Notes under the pieces: generated by a model | What the model saw: the letters and a program-made list of their open reading frames with translations, nothing else | The model's database searches: none | Told to the model about the DNA's origin: nothing | Shown: in pieces, positions 46,332 to 55,472 of the stretch | Position numbering within the stretch: the stretch's first letter is position 1 | Layout: each line of letters opens with the position of its first letter | Program-made: the position numbers and the translations under genes | Source of the DNA: Bacteroidota bacterium | GTDB taxonomy: Bacteria; Bacteroidota; Bacteroidia; Chitinophagales; BACL12 | Reading direction: 5' to 3' | Assembly (NCBI GenBank): GCA_016718035.1 | Contig: JADKEK010000001.1 | Coordinates: 434,001 to 498,000 of the forward strand | Length of the DNA: 64,000 nucleotides

Positions 46332-46790
46332 TTACACGCCAAATTGCGTTAAGTGATGATTCAAGTGCTTAAACATCATATTATTCCATTCGGTAACATT
46401 GAGTTTGCCAAAAGAATTGGAAACTTTGCCGTCAAATGCAGCTGCGCCTGTTTCCTGTGTCTTGATAATATGATTAATGAGACGCTCTTTTTCGGTAGCA
46501 AATACTCTTTCATCTACAATTAAAAAAGCCGGAGCAGTGGGGGAGTTGTGTTTATAGGGTGCTTCGTTGGTAACAATTTTTTTGACAAACATTTTTAATA
46601 CTAGTCCCATAAAAAAATTAGGTTTGGGATGTTTGTCTGTATAAATCATTTCGTAAGTCACATTGCAATGAGCTAACATTTGCGCCACATTCATTTTTCC
46701 CCAACCCGGTTGAGTTGCAGGAGTAAGATTGTTAATTCTTGCTATAACCTCATCGGCTACAGATTTTTCAAAGATGTTTGGTAATGCCAT
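46332..46790 (-). CDS. DUF1569-like DinB-fold protein
   Basis: The 152 residues (from the ATG at 46790; a TTG 18 bases earlier is unlikely) match the DUF1569/DinB four-helix fold: INNLTPATQPGWGKMNVAQM, LAHCNVTYEMIY, and a late FGKLNVTEWNNMMFKHLNHH histidine-rich helix. DinB-like proteins bind a divalent metal through three histidines; here H in LAHC and H/H in KHLNHH could serve. The biochemical role is unknown. It precedes the barrel gene by 2 bases. Confidence 0.8.
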   Translation of the reverse strand: MALPNIFEKSVADEVIARINNLTPATQPGWGKMNVAQMLAHCNVTYEMIYTDKHPKPNFFMGLVLKMFVKKIVTNEAPYKHNSPTAPAFLIVDERVFATEKERLINHIIKTQETGAAAFDGKVSNSFGKLNVTEWNNMMFKHLNHHLTQFGV

Positions 46791-46922
46791 GTTTATTTTT
46801 TGTGTCAAATATAATAAAAAGAACTTGCTTTAAAGCACTTCCAATTAACTGCTGATTTTGTTAATGGATGTTACAATATTAGCTGTGGTTGTAGTTGGCA
46901 GTATCAATTTTATTACCTGATT

Positions 46923-47160
46923 TTATTGAATTACTATTGGTAATTGTAAAAAACATGGTTCGCTGTTCGAGGCACCAAAAGCGATTTGTTTTGCTTTTGC
47001 TCCAACCGGTAGTTGGGCATTTCGTGCAAAATGGCCAGTTAAATTGAGGGTGCCATTTTTTGCTTTTAGTGTAATTCGTTATTCTCAGACCTTTAGCGGT
47101 AGAATCTCTTAATAACCTATCAATTGTAGTATTAGAGAAATTGCTTCCATTCCGAATCCT
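46923..47160 (-). other. Possible gene remnant
   Basis: Two minus-strand frames have coding character but do not join: one beginning GYRIRNGSNFSNTTIDRLL near 47160, and another ending NLTGHFARNAQLPVGAKAKQ and FGASNSEPCFLQLPIVIQ with a stop at 46923. A frameshift between them (near 47065) would join them to a product of about 80 residues. I cannot name a family. It may be the relic of a secreted protein, or chance. Confidence 0.3.
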
Positions 47161-47365
47161 ATATCCCATGTTAGTTAATTCATGAGTAATTTTATTTTTC
47201 CACTTTCAATTAAAAAAAGATATAATTATTATTAATTGTGAATATCTTATTATAAATCATAAGGAACAGTTGTTTGTTGGTGATATAACTAAAATAACAC
47301 CATCCCACGAGGACACTGCAAGCAATAAATAAAATTAAATTTATTTAAATTAAGTTTGTTAATTA

Positions 47366-49309
47366 TTAATTTTTTATAAAAAATCCACCTCCAACATTTA
47401 CACCATCATTGAGTTCAATAAAATAAACTCCAGGGGCCAACTTCGAAGCATCAAAAGTAAAATTTGAAAGTATGTTTTTCGTAATAAAAATCACTTCACC
47501 GGTTATTGAACGAATTGTTAACTGAGGCTGTTGTAAAACCTCAAATTGAATATTAATTTCCGACATGGTTGGGCTAGGAAAAATAAATAATGTAACTAAT
47601 TGGATTTGATTGATACTTAATCCTTCATCTATTAGTTGGTCGCAGTCATCATCAACTCCATTCAGTAATTCTTCAGATCCCGGATAAATAGTGTTATCTG
47701 CGTCATTGCAATCAGTTGCATCAGTTACATATCCTGGAATTGTGCCACACCATAACGTGTCAATTTCAGCGTTGCCGAAATTATCCCCATCAGCATCAAT
47801 GTAATAAGTAGCATAGATAATATCTTCGTCTATTAAATAATTACAATTATCATCCAACGTATTACATATTTCTGTTGTGCCCGGATAAATTAAATTATTA
47901 CTATCATTACAATCAGTATTGTTTGTAACAAATCCTAATGGAATAAAACAAGCAATACTGTCTATAACCAAGTTGCCATATCCATCGTTATCATTATCCA
48001 AATAATACATGTTTTCACATTCATTTAACTCAACTACCCAATAATTGTTTCCAGTATAATCAGCAGTTACATCCATATCTGAGGAGGCTGAATACCCAGT
48101 GACAACAATTGTAGAATCGAATGTTGTTATAACATCATAGGATTCCTCATTGCTTGTTCCACCAATTGATTTTTGCCAAATTATATTACCTAGTGTGTCA
48201 ATCGAAACTACCCAATAATCAACTCCTCCTTTGTTTTCAGTAACATCCCCATCCGTTGTTGACGACCTTCCGGAAAAAACAAATTCGTTATCTGTAAGTT
48301 TTGCAATACTATAGGCTTCATCACCACCAGAACCACCATAAGGTTTTTGCCATTGTAAATTACCTAAACTATCCAATGCAATTACCCACGCATCCAATAA
48401 ACCATGAAAACCTTCAACATATATATTATCAGAATATGTTTGTCCAACACAAATAAGCCCATTGTTTTTTAGAATGACTTCCTTCGCAATTTCTGCATCA
48501 GAGCCCCCATAGGACTTTTGCCAAATTAAATCACCGGAAGCGTTAAGTTTTAAAATCCAATAATCATCAAATCCATAGCCAATTGTCACGTCACCATCTA
48601 TACCATCTGTATTACCAACAACATAAATATCCCCCGTTGGAGATTCGATTATATCCTGCGAATTATCAGATTCGCTCGACCCATAAGATTTTTGCCACAC
48701 AACGGACCCCGATTCATTTAATTTAAGCACCCAAATATCTGCACCCCCGTGATTAAAAGTAATGTCCCCATCTGTAGATAAGCTATAACCGGTTATTAAA
48801 TAATTACCATCAATGGTTTGTAAACAAGCTTTTGCATTTTCGCTTAACGATCCACCATAATTATTTTGCCATTCAATATCTCCAGTTTCAGATATTTTAA
48901 CAACCCAGATATCATAACCACCCTTATTTTCAGTTAGGTCACCATCATTTGAATTTGACTGGCCGACTAATAAATATCCTCCGTTTATGCCATAACATAT
49001 TGCATGACAAAAATCAGCAGATGAACCACCATAAGATTTCTGCCATTGGAAGTTACCAATAGAATCTAATTTAGCAACCCAAAAATCTTCGTTACCATGT
49101 GGTGAAGTAATATCGCCATCAAGTGCATTAGAATAGCCAGCAACTACAAATCCACTATCTGCTGACTGAATAATAGCAGTGCCACGGTCATCTCCATTAC
49201 CACCATAGGTCATTTGCCATTTAATGTCTATAATCTGGGCCATACTAGATGAATACTTATAGGGAAGCAAAGTATAAATCAAAAGTGCAATATAATAATG
49301 AGGTTTCAA
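47366..49309 (-). CDS. T9SS-secreted protein with seven-repeat propeller and MopE-like metal-binding motifs
   Basis: The 647 residues begin at TTG with a signal peptide ending SSSMAQ. Seven repeats of about 55 residues follow, each holding a motif like WQKSYGGSSAD or WQNNYGGSLSE and a GD(V/I)T strand, which suggests a seven-bladed propeller. Then come two copies of a MopE-like metal-binding motif, NNDTDCNDSNNLIYPG and CNTLDDNCNYLIDED in the first, DCNDADNTIYPGSEELLNGV and DDDCDQLIDEG in the second. A T9SS sorting domain closes the protein (LFIFPSPTMSEINI ... GVYFIELNDGVNVGGGFFI). The protein is probably surface-exposed and calcium- or copper-binding. It is divergent from the large T9SS gene with 203 bases between. 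Confidence 0.85.
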   Translation of the reverse strand: MKPHYYIALLIYTLLPYKYSSSMAQIIDIKWQMTYGGNGDDRGTAIIQSADSGFVVAGYSNALDGDITSPHGNEDFWVAKLDSIGNFQWQKSYGGSSADFCHAICYGINGGYLLVGQSNSNDGDLTENKGGYDIWVVKISETGDIEWQNNYGGSLSENAKACLQTIDGNYLITGYSLSTDGDITFNHGGADIWVLKLNESGSVVWQKSYGSSESDNSQDIIESPTGDIYVVGNTDGIDGDVTIGYGFDDYWILKLNASGDLIWQKSYGGSDAEIAKEVILKNNGLICVGQTYSDNIYVEGFHGLLDAWVIALDSLGNLQWQKPYGGSGGDEAYSIAKLTDNEFVFSGRSSTTDGDVTENKGGVDYWVVSIDTLGNIIWQKSIGGTSNEESYDVITTFDSTIVVTGYSASSDMDVTADYTGNNYWVVELNECENMYYLDNDNDGYGNLVIDSIACFIPLGFVTNNTDCNDSNNLIYPGTTEICNTLDDNCNYLIDEDIIYATYYIDADGDNFGNAEIDTLWCGTIPGYVTDATDCNDADNTIYPGSEELLNGVDDDCDQLIDEGLSINQIQLVTLFIFPSPTMSEINIQFEVLQQPQLTIRSITGEVIFITKNILSNFTFDASKLAPGVYFIELNDGVNVGGGFFIKN

Positions 49310-49480
49310 TTGAATTTTTTTAAATATCTAAGTTAATAGCTTTTACTGATATTTACAAATTAATTTACATTTAATTTTTTTGGTTTGCCAATGCAACCGA
49401 TTGCAAAAGTAATTTGTCTTTTAAATAAAGTAATTCAAAAGTAAAATATTTTTCTCATCGCTTCTTAATTATTTGATGGG

Positions 49481-49508
49481 TTTGAGCATTTTTTAACCAT
49501 TAAATTCG
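49481..49508 (+). promoter_or_regulatory. Candidate promoter of the large T9SS gene (copy 2)
   Basis: TTTG at 49481-49484 and TAAATTCG at 49501-49508, 16 bases apart, resemble TTTG-N19-TAnnTTTG with a short spacer. The -7 element ends five bases before the ATG. Confidence 0.35.
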
Positions 49509-49512
49509 ATTT

Positions 49513-52458
49513 ATGAAAAATTCATTTTCTACCCAAAATCTGCACAAAAAGCTGTTTTTACTTCTGCTTCTAAATTTACATCTTATATTAATGTGGAAAG
49601 TATATGCAAGTATACCCAATCATACTTATCCTGAAACTATTCATATTAAAAATTACTTTGCACCAGATTCAAGTTTGGTGGATAGTATTTCTTTTGATGT
49701 TGGTGATACGATTGAAATATACACCTCTGGACTCGATACAATTTATATTACATATGCTGTGGCGATACCCGACTCGTTACTTGAAGATGCTTGGGCAATT
49801 CCTAACCCAAATCAGGAAATGATAATAACGTTCTCTGACAATAATGCTCCAGTTAATCAAGGTGTTATTGGTGTAGCCTTAACAGATTTTTTCGAGCCCT
49901 TGAAAGCTCAACTATCTAATAATGTAAATTATGTTGTTGAACCTACCCCCTGGCAGGCTCTTATAGATCTAGCTCCTAAAACCATAAGGGCTTTTAGTGG
50001 GGCAAGTGGAAAATTTATGCACCCTCTAGGGTCTTTATATAATGCTACTGAGAATTTATATTATGGCGGGTATGGATATAATTGGAGGGAAGTTGTACCT
50101 TATTATGATGCGATGAATGATGTAATATTGACAGATGCACCGAATGATGGTTTTGGTAATTATAAGTGGGAAGGTACAGGTAGCATAGAAGAACAAATTG
50201 AGGATGATTGTGAAGAATGTGGAACTTGGATGCCTGCAAGCGAGGTTAGTCGATTTATGGAATTTTATAGGAAGTGCACCTCTCAACCAACATTTGATGC
50301 AGATTTAATTACAAATCCCAATTTGCAGCCACTATATATAAATCAGCTAATAGCATTAATTAATATGATTGAATTAGTACACACTGGGTATGATGTGGAG
50401 GTAATTTATAATGTCAATATTGAGTCAATGTCAGCTAGTGAGATGATTGACGTAATTGACCATTTTTTTGAAAATGGAATTAATCTGATTGGAGTTGAGC
50501 TTGGTAATGAAGTATATTTAAAAAATGGCCAAAGCATGATGGGTTTTACTGACTTTGCCCATTATTATGATTATATTCAGGGTGAAAATTATTTACTTTA
50601 TGAAGGACTTCCTGAAGATATTTTATTAACTGATATTTTACCCGATGAAATGGAAGACGATCATGACTTTATTAATGCAATTAAAGCTAATAACGATTAC
50701 AGCTCAATTAAAATTGGATTACCTGCTCGAAATACGCCAAAATGTGGAGGTGATTATGATTTTCCATTAGCTGCACCAGGCGAAGATGATGAGGCGCCTA
50801 TGACTTTTATGACACCAATAATTACTGACCCCGTAGTTGTTGATCCGTGTGAATGTGGTTATCCAGATTGGAATGCAAATATGGTTTCTGCATTCGATGA
50901 TGTAACAACAATTACAACTTATCAACGATATAAATTTGATGCAATTATCTTCCATCCATATTATGGGACATCAAATGCTGATGGTGAGTGCGAGCTAAAT
51001 ACAAACTGGCAAAATATTATGTTAGCATTGCATGAAGACTTTGATGCAGATCATTTATCAGATTTACCGATTGACCCATTCACGTTTTCAACAACTCCAT
51101 TCGATTATATAACAAATACATATCCTTTTTCATCATCACCTGATATTCGTATTAAGGATGCCTTTTATCATATATCTGGTATTCACTATCCTGATGTCGG
51201 TGACCCTTTGATTCCAGGAAATTTTAAAGAATTTACAAGAGACCGAATAGATAATTCATTTGAAGAGCACGCTGCACAAATGTTATTTACTCATGATGAT
51301 GATGGGCCTGAAACAAAAGAAGTTTGGCTTACTGAATATAATCTTGACGCTGAAGTTATCTTACCACATGATGATCCAGCTGACATTTACTACGAAGCGA
51401 ATGCGGCACGATTCTCGCCATTTGCTGCAAGTGTCACCAACACGTTTTCTAATGCGGTTTTGCTCCAAAATTGGTTTTTATGGAACTTAAAAGCTAACTA
51501 TGACCCTGATTATAAAAGTGGTTTTCTTACTCGTGCAACAGTGCAAAATTTCTTAGGAGGAAGTCCAATAATGTTAATGAACCCTGCCGATGGCCTTGAC
51601 CAATATCTTATTGGCGAAAACTCTGTAGAGTGTCCTAGTGAACCCGAAATGATAAGTCCTTACTTCTTGCGAAAAACTAACTATTTCGCGGTGCAACTTT
51701 GGCATACTATATCTGAATTGGACCTTGACTATTTAAAAACTGTGACAAGTATGGCTTCTTTAAATAACAATTTAGCGCCAACCACATTTATTGATCCAAT
51801 AAATAAAAAATTATATATTTTTTATACAAACGTAACTGATGCTGAACAAAAATTCGCCTTAGACCCAGGGAACCTAAATGATGATTATGGCGGTGATGAT
51901 TATGAGATTTTCTTTGATATTGAGGCGATGGAATCTTTGATACTTGATGCTGACCAATTATATTCTACTTCAGGTTCTTCGCCTATTCTTTCAATAAACA
52001 CCTTTTATGAGGGCTGTAGTGAAGTTGAATCTGAGTCTGAAAATCGATATGAAATTAAGGGATTAACAGAAGACTTGGCTATTTCAGTATCTTGTCCAAG
52101 TGTAATTTCGGGAGCAATTCCAAATGTAGTTTGTTTCAAAGTGCCTGCAGTTTCACTAGGTTATGTTAAGGTGCCTTTTCACGAAGAGTTAATACCTAGG
52201 TTAGGAGATTTAGAAAATAACTTCACTATATTTCCAAATCCTGCAAGTAATTTTTTTTACATTAATTATTCAAATGGCAAAACCTATAATAATCTTGAAG
52301 TGGTAATTTACAATATATTTGGCAACATTGTTAGCACGCAATATGTAACGCAAACTAAGTCAATTAACATCACTGAACTACCAATAGGTGTCTACTTTTT
52401 AGAAATAAAAAATAATGGTTTTATTGAAGGGAAGGAGAAAATTGTTAAAATGAAATGA
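49513..52458 (+). CDS. Large T9SS-secreted protein with a clan GH-A-like catalytic core (copy 2)
   Basis: The 981 residues have an N-terminal signal (KLFLLLLLNLHLILMWKVYA), a beta-rich N-terminal domain, and a barrel core sharing motifs with the protein at 36594-39458: APKTIRAFSGASGKFMHPLG, NLIGVELGNE (E333 would be the acid/base), FDAIIFHPYYGTS, EVWLTEYNLD (E608 would be the nucleophile), and NWFLWNLKANYDPDYKSGF. A later shared motif is APTTFIDPINKKLYIFYTNV. A T9SS sorting domain ends it (IFPNPASNFFYINYS ... LPIGVYFLEIKNNGFIEG). Identity with copy 1 is confined to these blocks, so the duplication is old or the two were acquired separately. Enzyme activity is inferred only. Confidence 0.72.
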   Translation: MKNSFSTQNLHKKLFLLLLLNLHLILMWKVYASIPNHTYPETIHIKNYFAPDSSLVDSISFDVGDTIEIYTSGLDTIYITYAVAIPDSLLEDAWAIPNPNQEMIITFSDNNAPVNQGVIGVALTDFFEPLKAQLSNNVNYVVEPTPWQALIDLAPKTIRAFSGASGKFMHPLGSLYNATENLYYGGYGYNWREVVPYYDAMNDVILTDAPNDGFGNYKWEGTGSIEEQIEDDCEECGTWMPASEVSRFMEFYRKCTSQPTFDADLITNPNLQPLYINQLIALINMIELVHTGYDVEVIYNVNIESMSASEMIDVIDHFFENGINLIGVELGNEVYLKNGQSMMGFTDFAHYYDYIQGENYLLYEGLPEDILLTDILPDEMEDDHDFINAIKANNDYSSIKIGLPARNTPKCGGDYDFPLAAPGEDDEAPMTFMTPIITDPVVVDPCECGYPDWNANMVSAFDDVTTITTYQRYKFDAIIFHPYYGTSNADGECELNTNWQNIMLALHEDFDADHLSDLPIDPFTFSTTPFDYITNTYPFSSSPDIRIKDAFYHISGIHYPDVGDPLIPGNFKEFTRDRIDNSFEEHAAQMLFTHDDDGPETKEVWLTEYNLDAEVILPHDDPADIYYEANAARFSPFAASVTNTFSNAVLLQNWFLWNLKANYDPDYKSGFLTRATVQNFLGGSPIMLMNPADGLDQYLIGENSVECPSEPEMISPYFLRKTNYFAVQLWHTISELDLDYLKTVTSMASLNNNLAPTTFIDPINKKLYIFYTNVTDAEQKFALDPGNLNDDYGGDDYEIFFDIEAMESLILDADQLYSTSGSSPILSINTFYEGCSEVESESENRYEIKGLTEDLAISVSCPSVISGAIPNVVCFKVPAVSLGYVKVPFHEELIPRLGDLENNFTIFPNPASNFFYINYSNGKTYNNLEVVIYNIFGNIVSTQYVTQTKSINITELPIGVYFLEIKNNGFIEGKEKIVKMK

Positions 52459-52870
52459 ATTATTTTTTTAAAGCTTTACTATATTGCATTTATAAAAAGG
52501 TTCACTCTATTTTTTACATGGTTTCCTGTTTATACTCCTATCATTAATTTAAAATACAAACACTTTTAAATTTTAATTAATAAAATAACGACCGTCTATA
52601 AAGGCCATTGTTTAAAATAACTACAGGGGTTTAAAATAATCCTTTTAGATACTTCAAAAAAATTCAGCCCACAAAAGTGTTATACCCTGCACATTTTTTT
52701 CAGGAATTTCGGGCATAAACACAAAAGCCTGCGCTCAAAAATGGCCAGCGCTTTATTTGATTTAATGCCTTTAATTTGTGTGCAATCCAAAATTCAGATA
52801 TTTTTTTATATAAAAAATAGTTTACTGAATTGTGGCTTGAAGGGGTAAATATAGTTACTCGTAATGCGAA
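52459..52870. other. AT-rich spacer of about 410 bases
   Basis: No coding frame or clear hairpin was recognised. It separates the accessory island from the housekeeping genes that follow. Confidence 0.35.
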
Positions 52871-53488
52871 TTAATAGGAAAACAATTTACTTCGAAAAAC
52901 ATACAACAAAATAAATACCAGGTATGCACCTAAAATATACCATACAAAATAGGGCAATTGCAGCAGCCGCTGTTTAAACAATTCATAACCAGTGGAGGCA
53001 TCATAAACAATACAAGGTCCGAATGTTAGTGCTAAATTTTCCGTTGGTCCGGACCTTGGGAAATCATATATATACATGTTGTAATTATAATAAGTAAACG
53101 CTAAGGTGTAATTTCGATCAAGAATATTTAATGATTCAATGAACCATTGATAGTTCGTTGTTGAATCAAAATGCAATTGAATGATTTTGGAAGTGTCGTT
53201 TTCTGTCAATGTTGTTACTAAGGTTTGTTCGAATTTTTGTAACACTTTTTTATTGATCTCTGTGCATTCGTTAAGAGTGAAGACTATCCGATTTCTGTTA
53301 ATTGGAATATCACTCACCGAAAAGCTGATATCTGAATTGGTGGGGTTGGAGTCCGGTATAATTAACTCCATTACTCGAAGATTGTTTTTTTCTAAAGAAG
53401 GTACCAAATTGTAAATTAAAATTAACGGCGCAGCAAGCAAGGAAAAGAGTCCGGGAAAATAAATTAACTTCTTACGATGTGGGCGCAT
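52871..53488 (-). CDS. Hypothetical protein with two terminal membrane helices
   Basis: The 205 residues have an N-terminal membrane helix (IYFPGLFSLLAAPLILIYNL) and a C-terminal one (YFVWYILGAYLVFILLYVF) with a periplasmic domain of about 140 residues between (including NRIVFTLNECTEINKKVLQK and YQWFIESLNILDRNYTLAF). The N-terminal start is followed by MRPHRKK, a positive-inside anchor. I recognise no family. It precedes two further small membrane genes on the same strand with 90 and 33 bases between them. Confidence 0.65.
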   Translation of the reverse strand: MRPHRKKLIYFPGLFSLLAAPLILIYNLVPSLEKNNLRVMELIIPDSNPTNSDISFSVSDIPINRNRIVFTLNECTEINKKVLQKFEQTLVTTLTENDTSKIIQLHFDSTTNYQWFIESLNILDRNYTLAFTYYNYNMYIYDFPRSGPTENLALTFGPCIVYDASTGYELFKQRLLQLPYFVWYILGAYLVFILLYVFRSKLFSY

Positions 53489-53578
53489 ACATCAGGGGGT
53501 CTCATGTAGATGCTCAAAACCGATTTTTTCCATAAACAGCTTTTTGTAAAATGAACAGCCTTCTGAAGCAATAATGCT

Positions 53579-53974
53579 TTACATCTTCTTAATTACCTCA
53601 TTCAATCTAACTGCGGCTAAACGCACCGTTTCATGATGGCGACGCACATTGCGGATGTAAAGTCCCAATGTTAAAAAAAGTAATCCGGCCATAATGGTGA
53701 TTACCTTCATCACATTGGCTACTTTTTGCGCGGAGGCTGTAGTGATATCGTAAAAAATAATTTCACCATTAATGGTATCAGAACCACTAACTGAAAGGTT
53801 TAATTCAAATAGAGCGACATATAGCGCCAGCAAGCACAAGAAATAGCAGGTAAATTCAATGGTAAAACGCAAAATCCGTTTTGAATAGAAGGTAACCATA
53901 TGTTGATTTACCATATTGTAAATGGCAGTCAGTTCGATTTTATTATTATTTGGAGTAGGGGTAATTGGTTCCAT
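53579..53974 (-). CDS. Small two-helix membrane protein
   Basis: The 131 residues have two hydrophobic helices (IEFTCYFLCLLALYVALFEL and VANVMKVITIMAGLLFLTLG) and a C-terminal basic cytoplasmic segment (NVRRHHETVRLAAVRLNEVI). A periplasmic loop lies between. No known motif. It is 33 bases downstream of the Fic gene on the same strand, so the two may be one transcript; a joint function is not evident. Confidence 0.6.
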   Translation of the reverse strand: MEPITPTPNNNKIELTAIYNMVNQHMVTFYSKRILRFTIEFTCYFLCLLALYVALFELNLSVSGSDTINGEIIFYDITTASAQKVANVMKVITIMAGLLFLTLGLYIRNVRRHHETVRLAAVRLNEVIKKM

Positions 53975-54007
53975 TGTTTTTTTGTTTAAAATTAATAAAT
54001 AGATGGA

Positions 54008-55252
54008 TTAAAATATCTCCATCATTTCAATTTCCTCATCCGCAGGAAACAACCCCGGGAACAATAGGGGAGCATACACCAATGGATAAGCTACATAATA
54101 CATCATTAAAATGCCTTCTTTTTTTGCGACAAGTAATTGTTTTTCAATAAGGTCGTCGGTTATCAGTTTCAGGGTTTTGTCCGAAGTTCCTGTAATGCGC
54201 ATAGCATCGGGTTTGCTGATTTTCCCTTTTAAAAACACATCTGTTAAAATGTATTTGGCTTCACTGCGCATGTTATTGCGCGACACCATCAGGTCCACAA
54301 AATTAGAAATACGTTTCACCATACCGTCTGTATCCAGCATACGCAGCATAAACTTCACCTGACCTAAAGCAGTGTTCAGGTAGAAAATACAAAATTCTAT
54401 CAGGTGTTTATTGGACAAATTGCCGCGACCATCCATTGCATTAAGGCGCTTTAAACCGGCATTTTCCATTTTTTCTATAAACGTGGATTTATTCCTTGCT
54501 AAACCTCTGGAGAGGCTCCAAAGGCCATGCGGGTTTAGATGTTCAAAATGAAGGCAGGCTTCAGCATATAATCGCACTACCCGTTGATTTTCGTTTGCAA
54601 AGGGTTGTATCCATAACAATCGGTGGTGCGCAACCGCAATATTGATGATCCTCCTGATTTTTGATTTATTGGCTTTTGATGAAGGGTCGTAGGCGTTTTC
54701 AAATTCACTCATAAAAAAGGGGAGGCTGCCGAAATACGGCGACATCCCTTTGCCAAAACGCAGGTCTTCCAATCGGTAATTTCCTGCCTGTTGTTCGGAA
54801 CCGGTCAGTGGAATTTCATGGGCAGTTGCCAATGATTGGAGGGAGGTAAAAAACTGTTCATGTACCGATTTTAAGAAGCCGGCTGCCGCAGGAATTTCAT
54901 CGTTGTCCGGATTTGCCAACAAAGTCTTAATCTTGTCTTCCACCATTTTTTCGGCCAACAATTTTAATTGAGCCGAAGCAGTTTCCTTGTCGTTTTCAAA
55001 CTGACCATTTTGGGCTTTAACTACCGACAACGGCCTGATATTATCATCTTCCAAAACGGCTGCGTAATACCCCGAAACAGGTGCTAAAAACTGAGCAATT
55101 GCAGCGCGTGTTATAGCATTGGTGGAAGCATTTAGCGCAGCTATTTTTTCAAGCAAATTAGTGGCAATAGCCTCAATTGTTCCCGAAGGATCTTCCGGAA
55201 ATAAAGGCTCCATAGCCTCGGGAGCGATATACAAGTCGCTGGTTTTCTGCAT
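54008..55252 (-). CDS. Fic-domain protein with degenerate active site and C-terminal wHTH
   Basis: The protein is 414 residues. The central part has the Fic fold (YFGSLPFFMSEFENAYD, then IRRIINIAVAHHRLLWIQPF). The Fic motif HPFxxGNGRxxR reads QPFANENQRVVR at residues 216-227: the catalytic histidine is Q216, and two glycines are E221 and Q223, while the final arginines are kept. A C-terminal wHTH-like segment (RSEAKYILTDVFLKGKISKP, then DAMRITGTSDKTLKLITDDL) follows, as in Fic proteins coupled to regulation. The usual inhibitory (S/T)xxxE(G/N) helix is not seen. It is therefore probably not an active AMP transferase, unless Gln can be tolerated. The 12-bp ATTCCG array ends 15 bases upstream of its start. 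Confidence 0.8.
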   Translation of the reverse strand: MQKTSDLYIAPEAMEPLFPEDPSGTIEAIATNLLEKIAALNASTNAITRAAIAQFLAPVSGYYAAVLEDDNIRPLSVVKAQNGQFENDKETASAQLKLLAEKMVEDKIKTLLANPDNDEIPAAAGFLKSVHEQFFTSLQSLATAHEIPLTGSEQQAGNYRLEDLRFGKGMSPYFGSLPFFMSEFENAYDPSSKANKSKIRRIINIAVAHHRLLWIQPFANENQRVVRLYAEACLHFEHLNPHGLWSLSRGLARNKSTFIEKMENAGLKRLNAMDGRGNLSNKHLIEFCIFYLNTALGQVKFMLRMLDTDGMVKRISNFVDLMVSRNNMRSEAKYILTDVFLKGKISKPDAMRITGTSDKTLKLITDDLIEKQLLVAKKEGILMMYYVAYPLVYAPLLFPGLFPADEEIEMMEIF

Positions 55253-55266
55253 GCCTCAAATATAGT

Positions 55267-55472
55267 ATTCCGTTATTAGTTCCGATGCTAAAATTTGGCT
55301 ATAAACCAAGGTTATCAACCGTTTTGAGGTATATGTGGATTTCTTTTTCCGATACCTAATTCCGTGTATATTCCGGATATTAATTCGCTGCTTAATCCGC
55401 TCATATTTCCGAATATTATTCCGATAGCTATTCCGAAGGTAATTCCGCTCGTATTTCCGTTCGTTATTCCGA
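55267..55472. repeat. 12-bp-period ATTCCG tandem array
   Basis: The motif (A/T)TTCCG starts at 55268, 55280, 55347, 55360, 55371, 55384 (TTCG variant), 55395 (ATCCG variant), 55407, 55419, 55431, 55443, 55455 and 55467. The last seven are exactly 12 bases apart and the others 11-13, with one gap at 55285-55346. The six bases between motifs vary. The array ends 277 bases before the folP stop and begins 16 bases from the Fic start. As 12 is a multiple of three, both strands are open over much of it (IPxx repeats on plus; Gly-spaced on minus), but neither frame has a convincing start. It is not a CRISPR: units are too short and spacers are not unique protospacers. Confidence 0.75.

Noticed and set aside
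49481..49508. A full-consensus -33/-7 promoter at the large T9SS gene
   Set aside because: The spacer is 16 rather than about 19 bases, so it is listed only as a candidate.
50045..50286. Minus-strand frames within the large T9SS gene (copy 2)
   Set aside because: They overlap a long plus-strand gene with a consistent homologue; no independent support.
55267..55472. A CRISPR array at the 12-bp repeat
   Set aside because: Units are only 12 bases, spacers of six bases are too short, and no cas genes are present.
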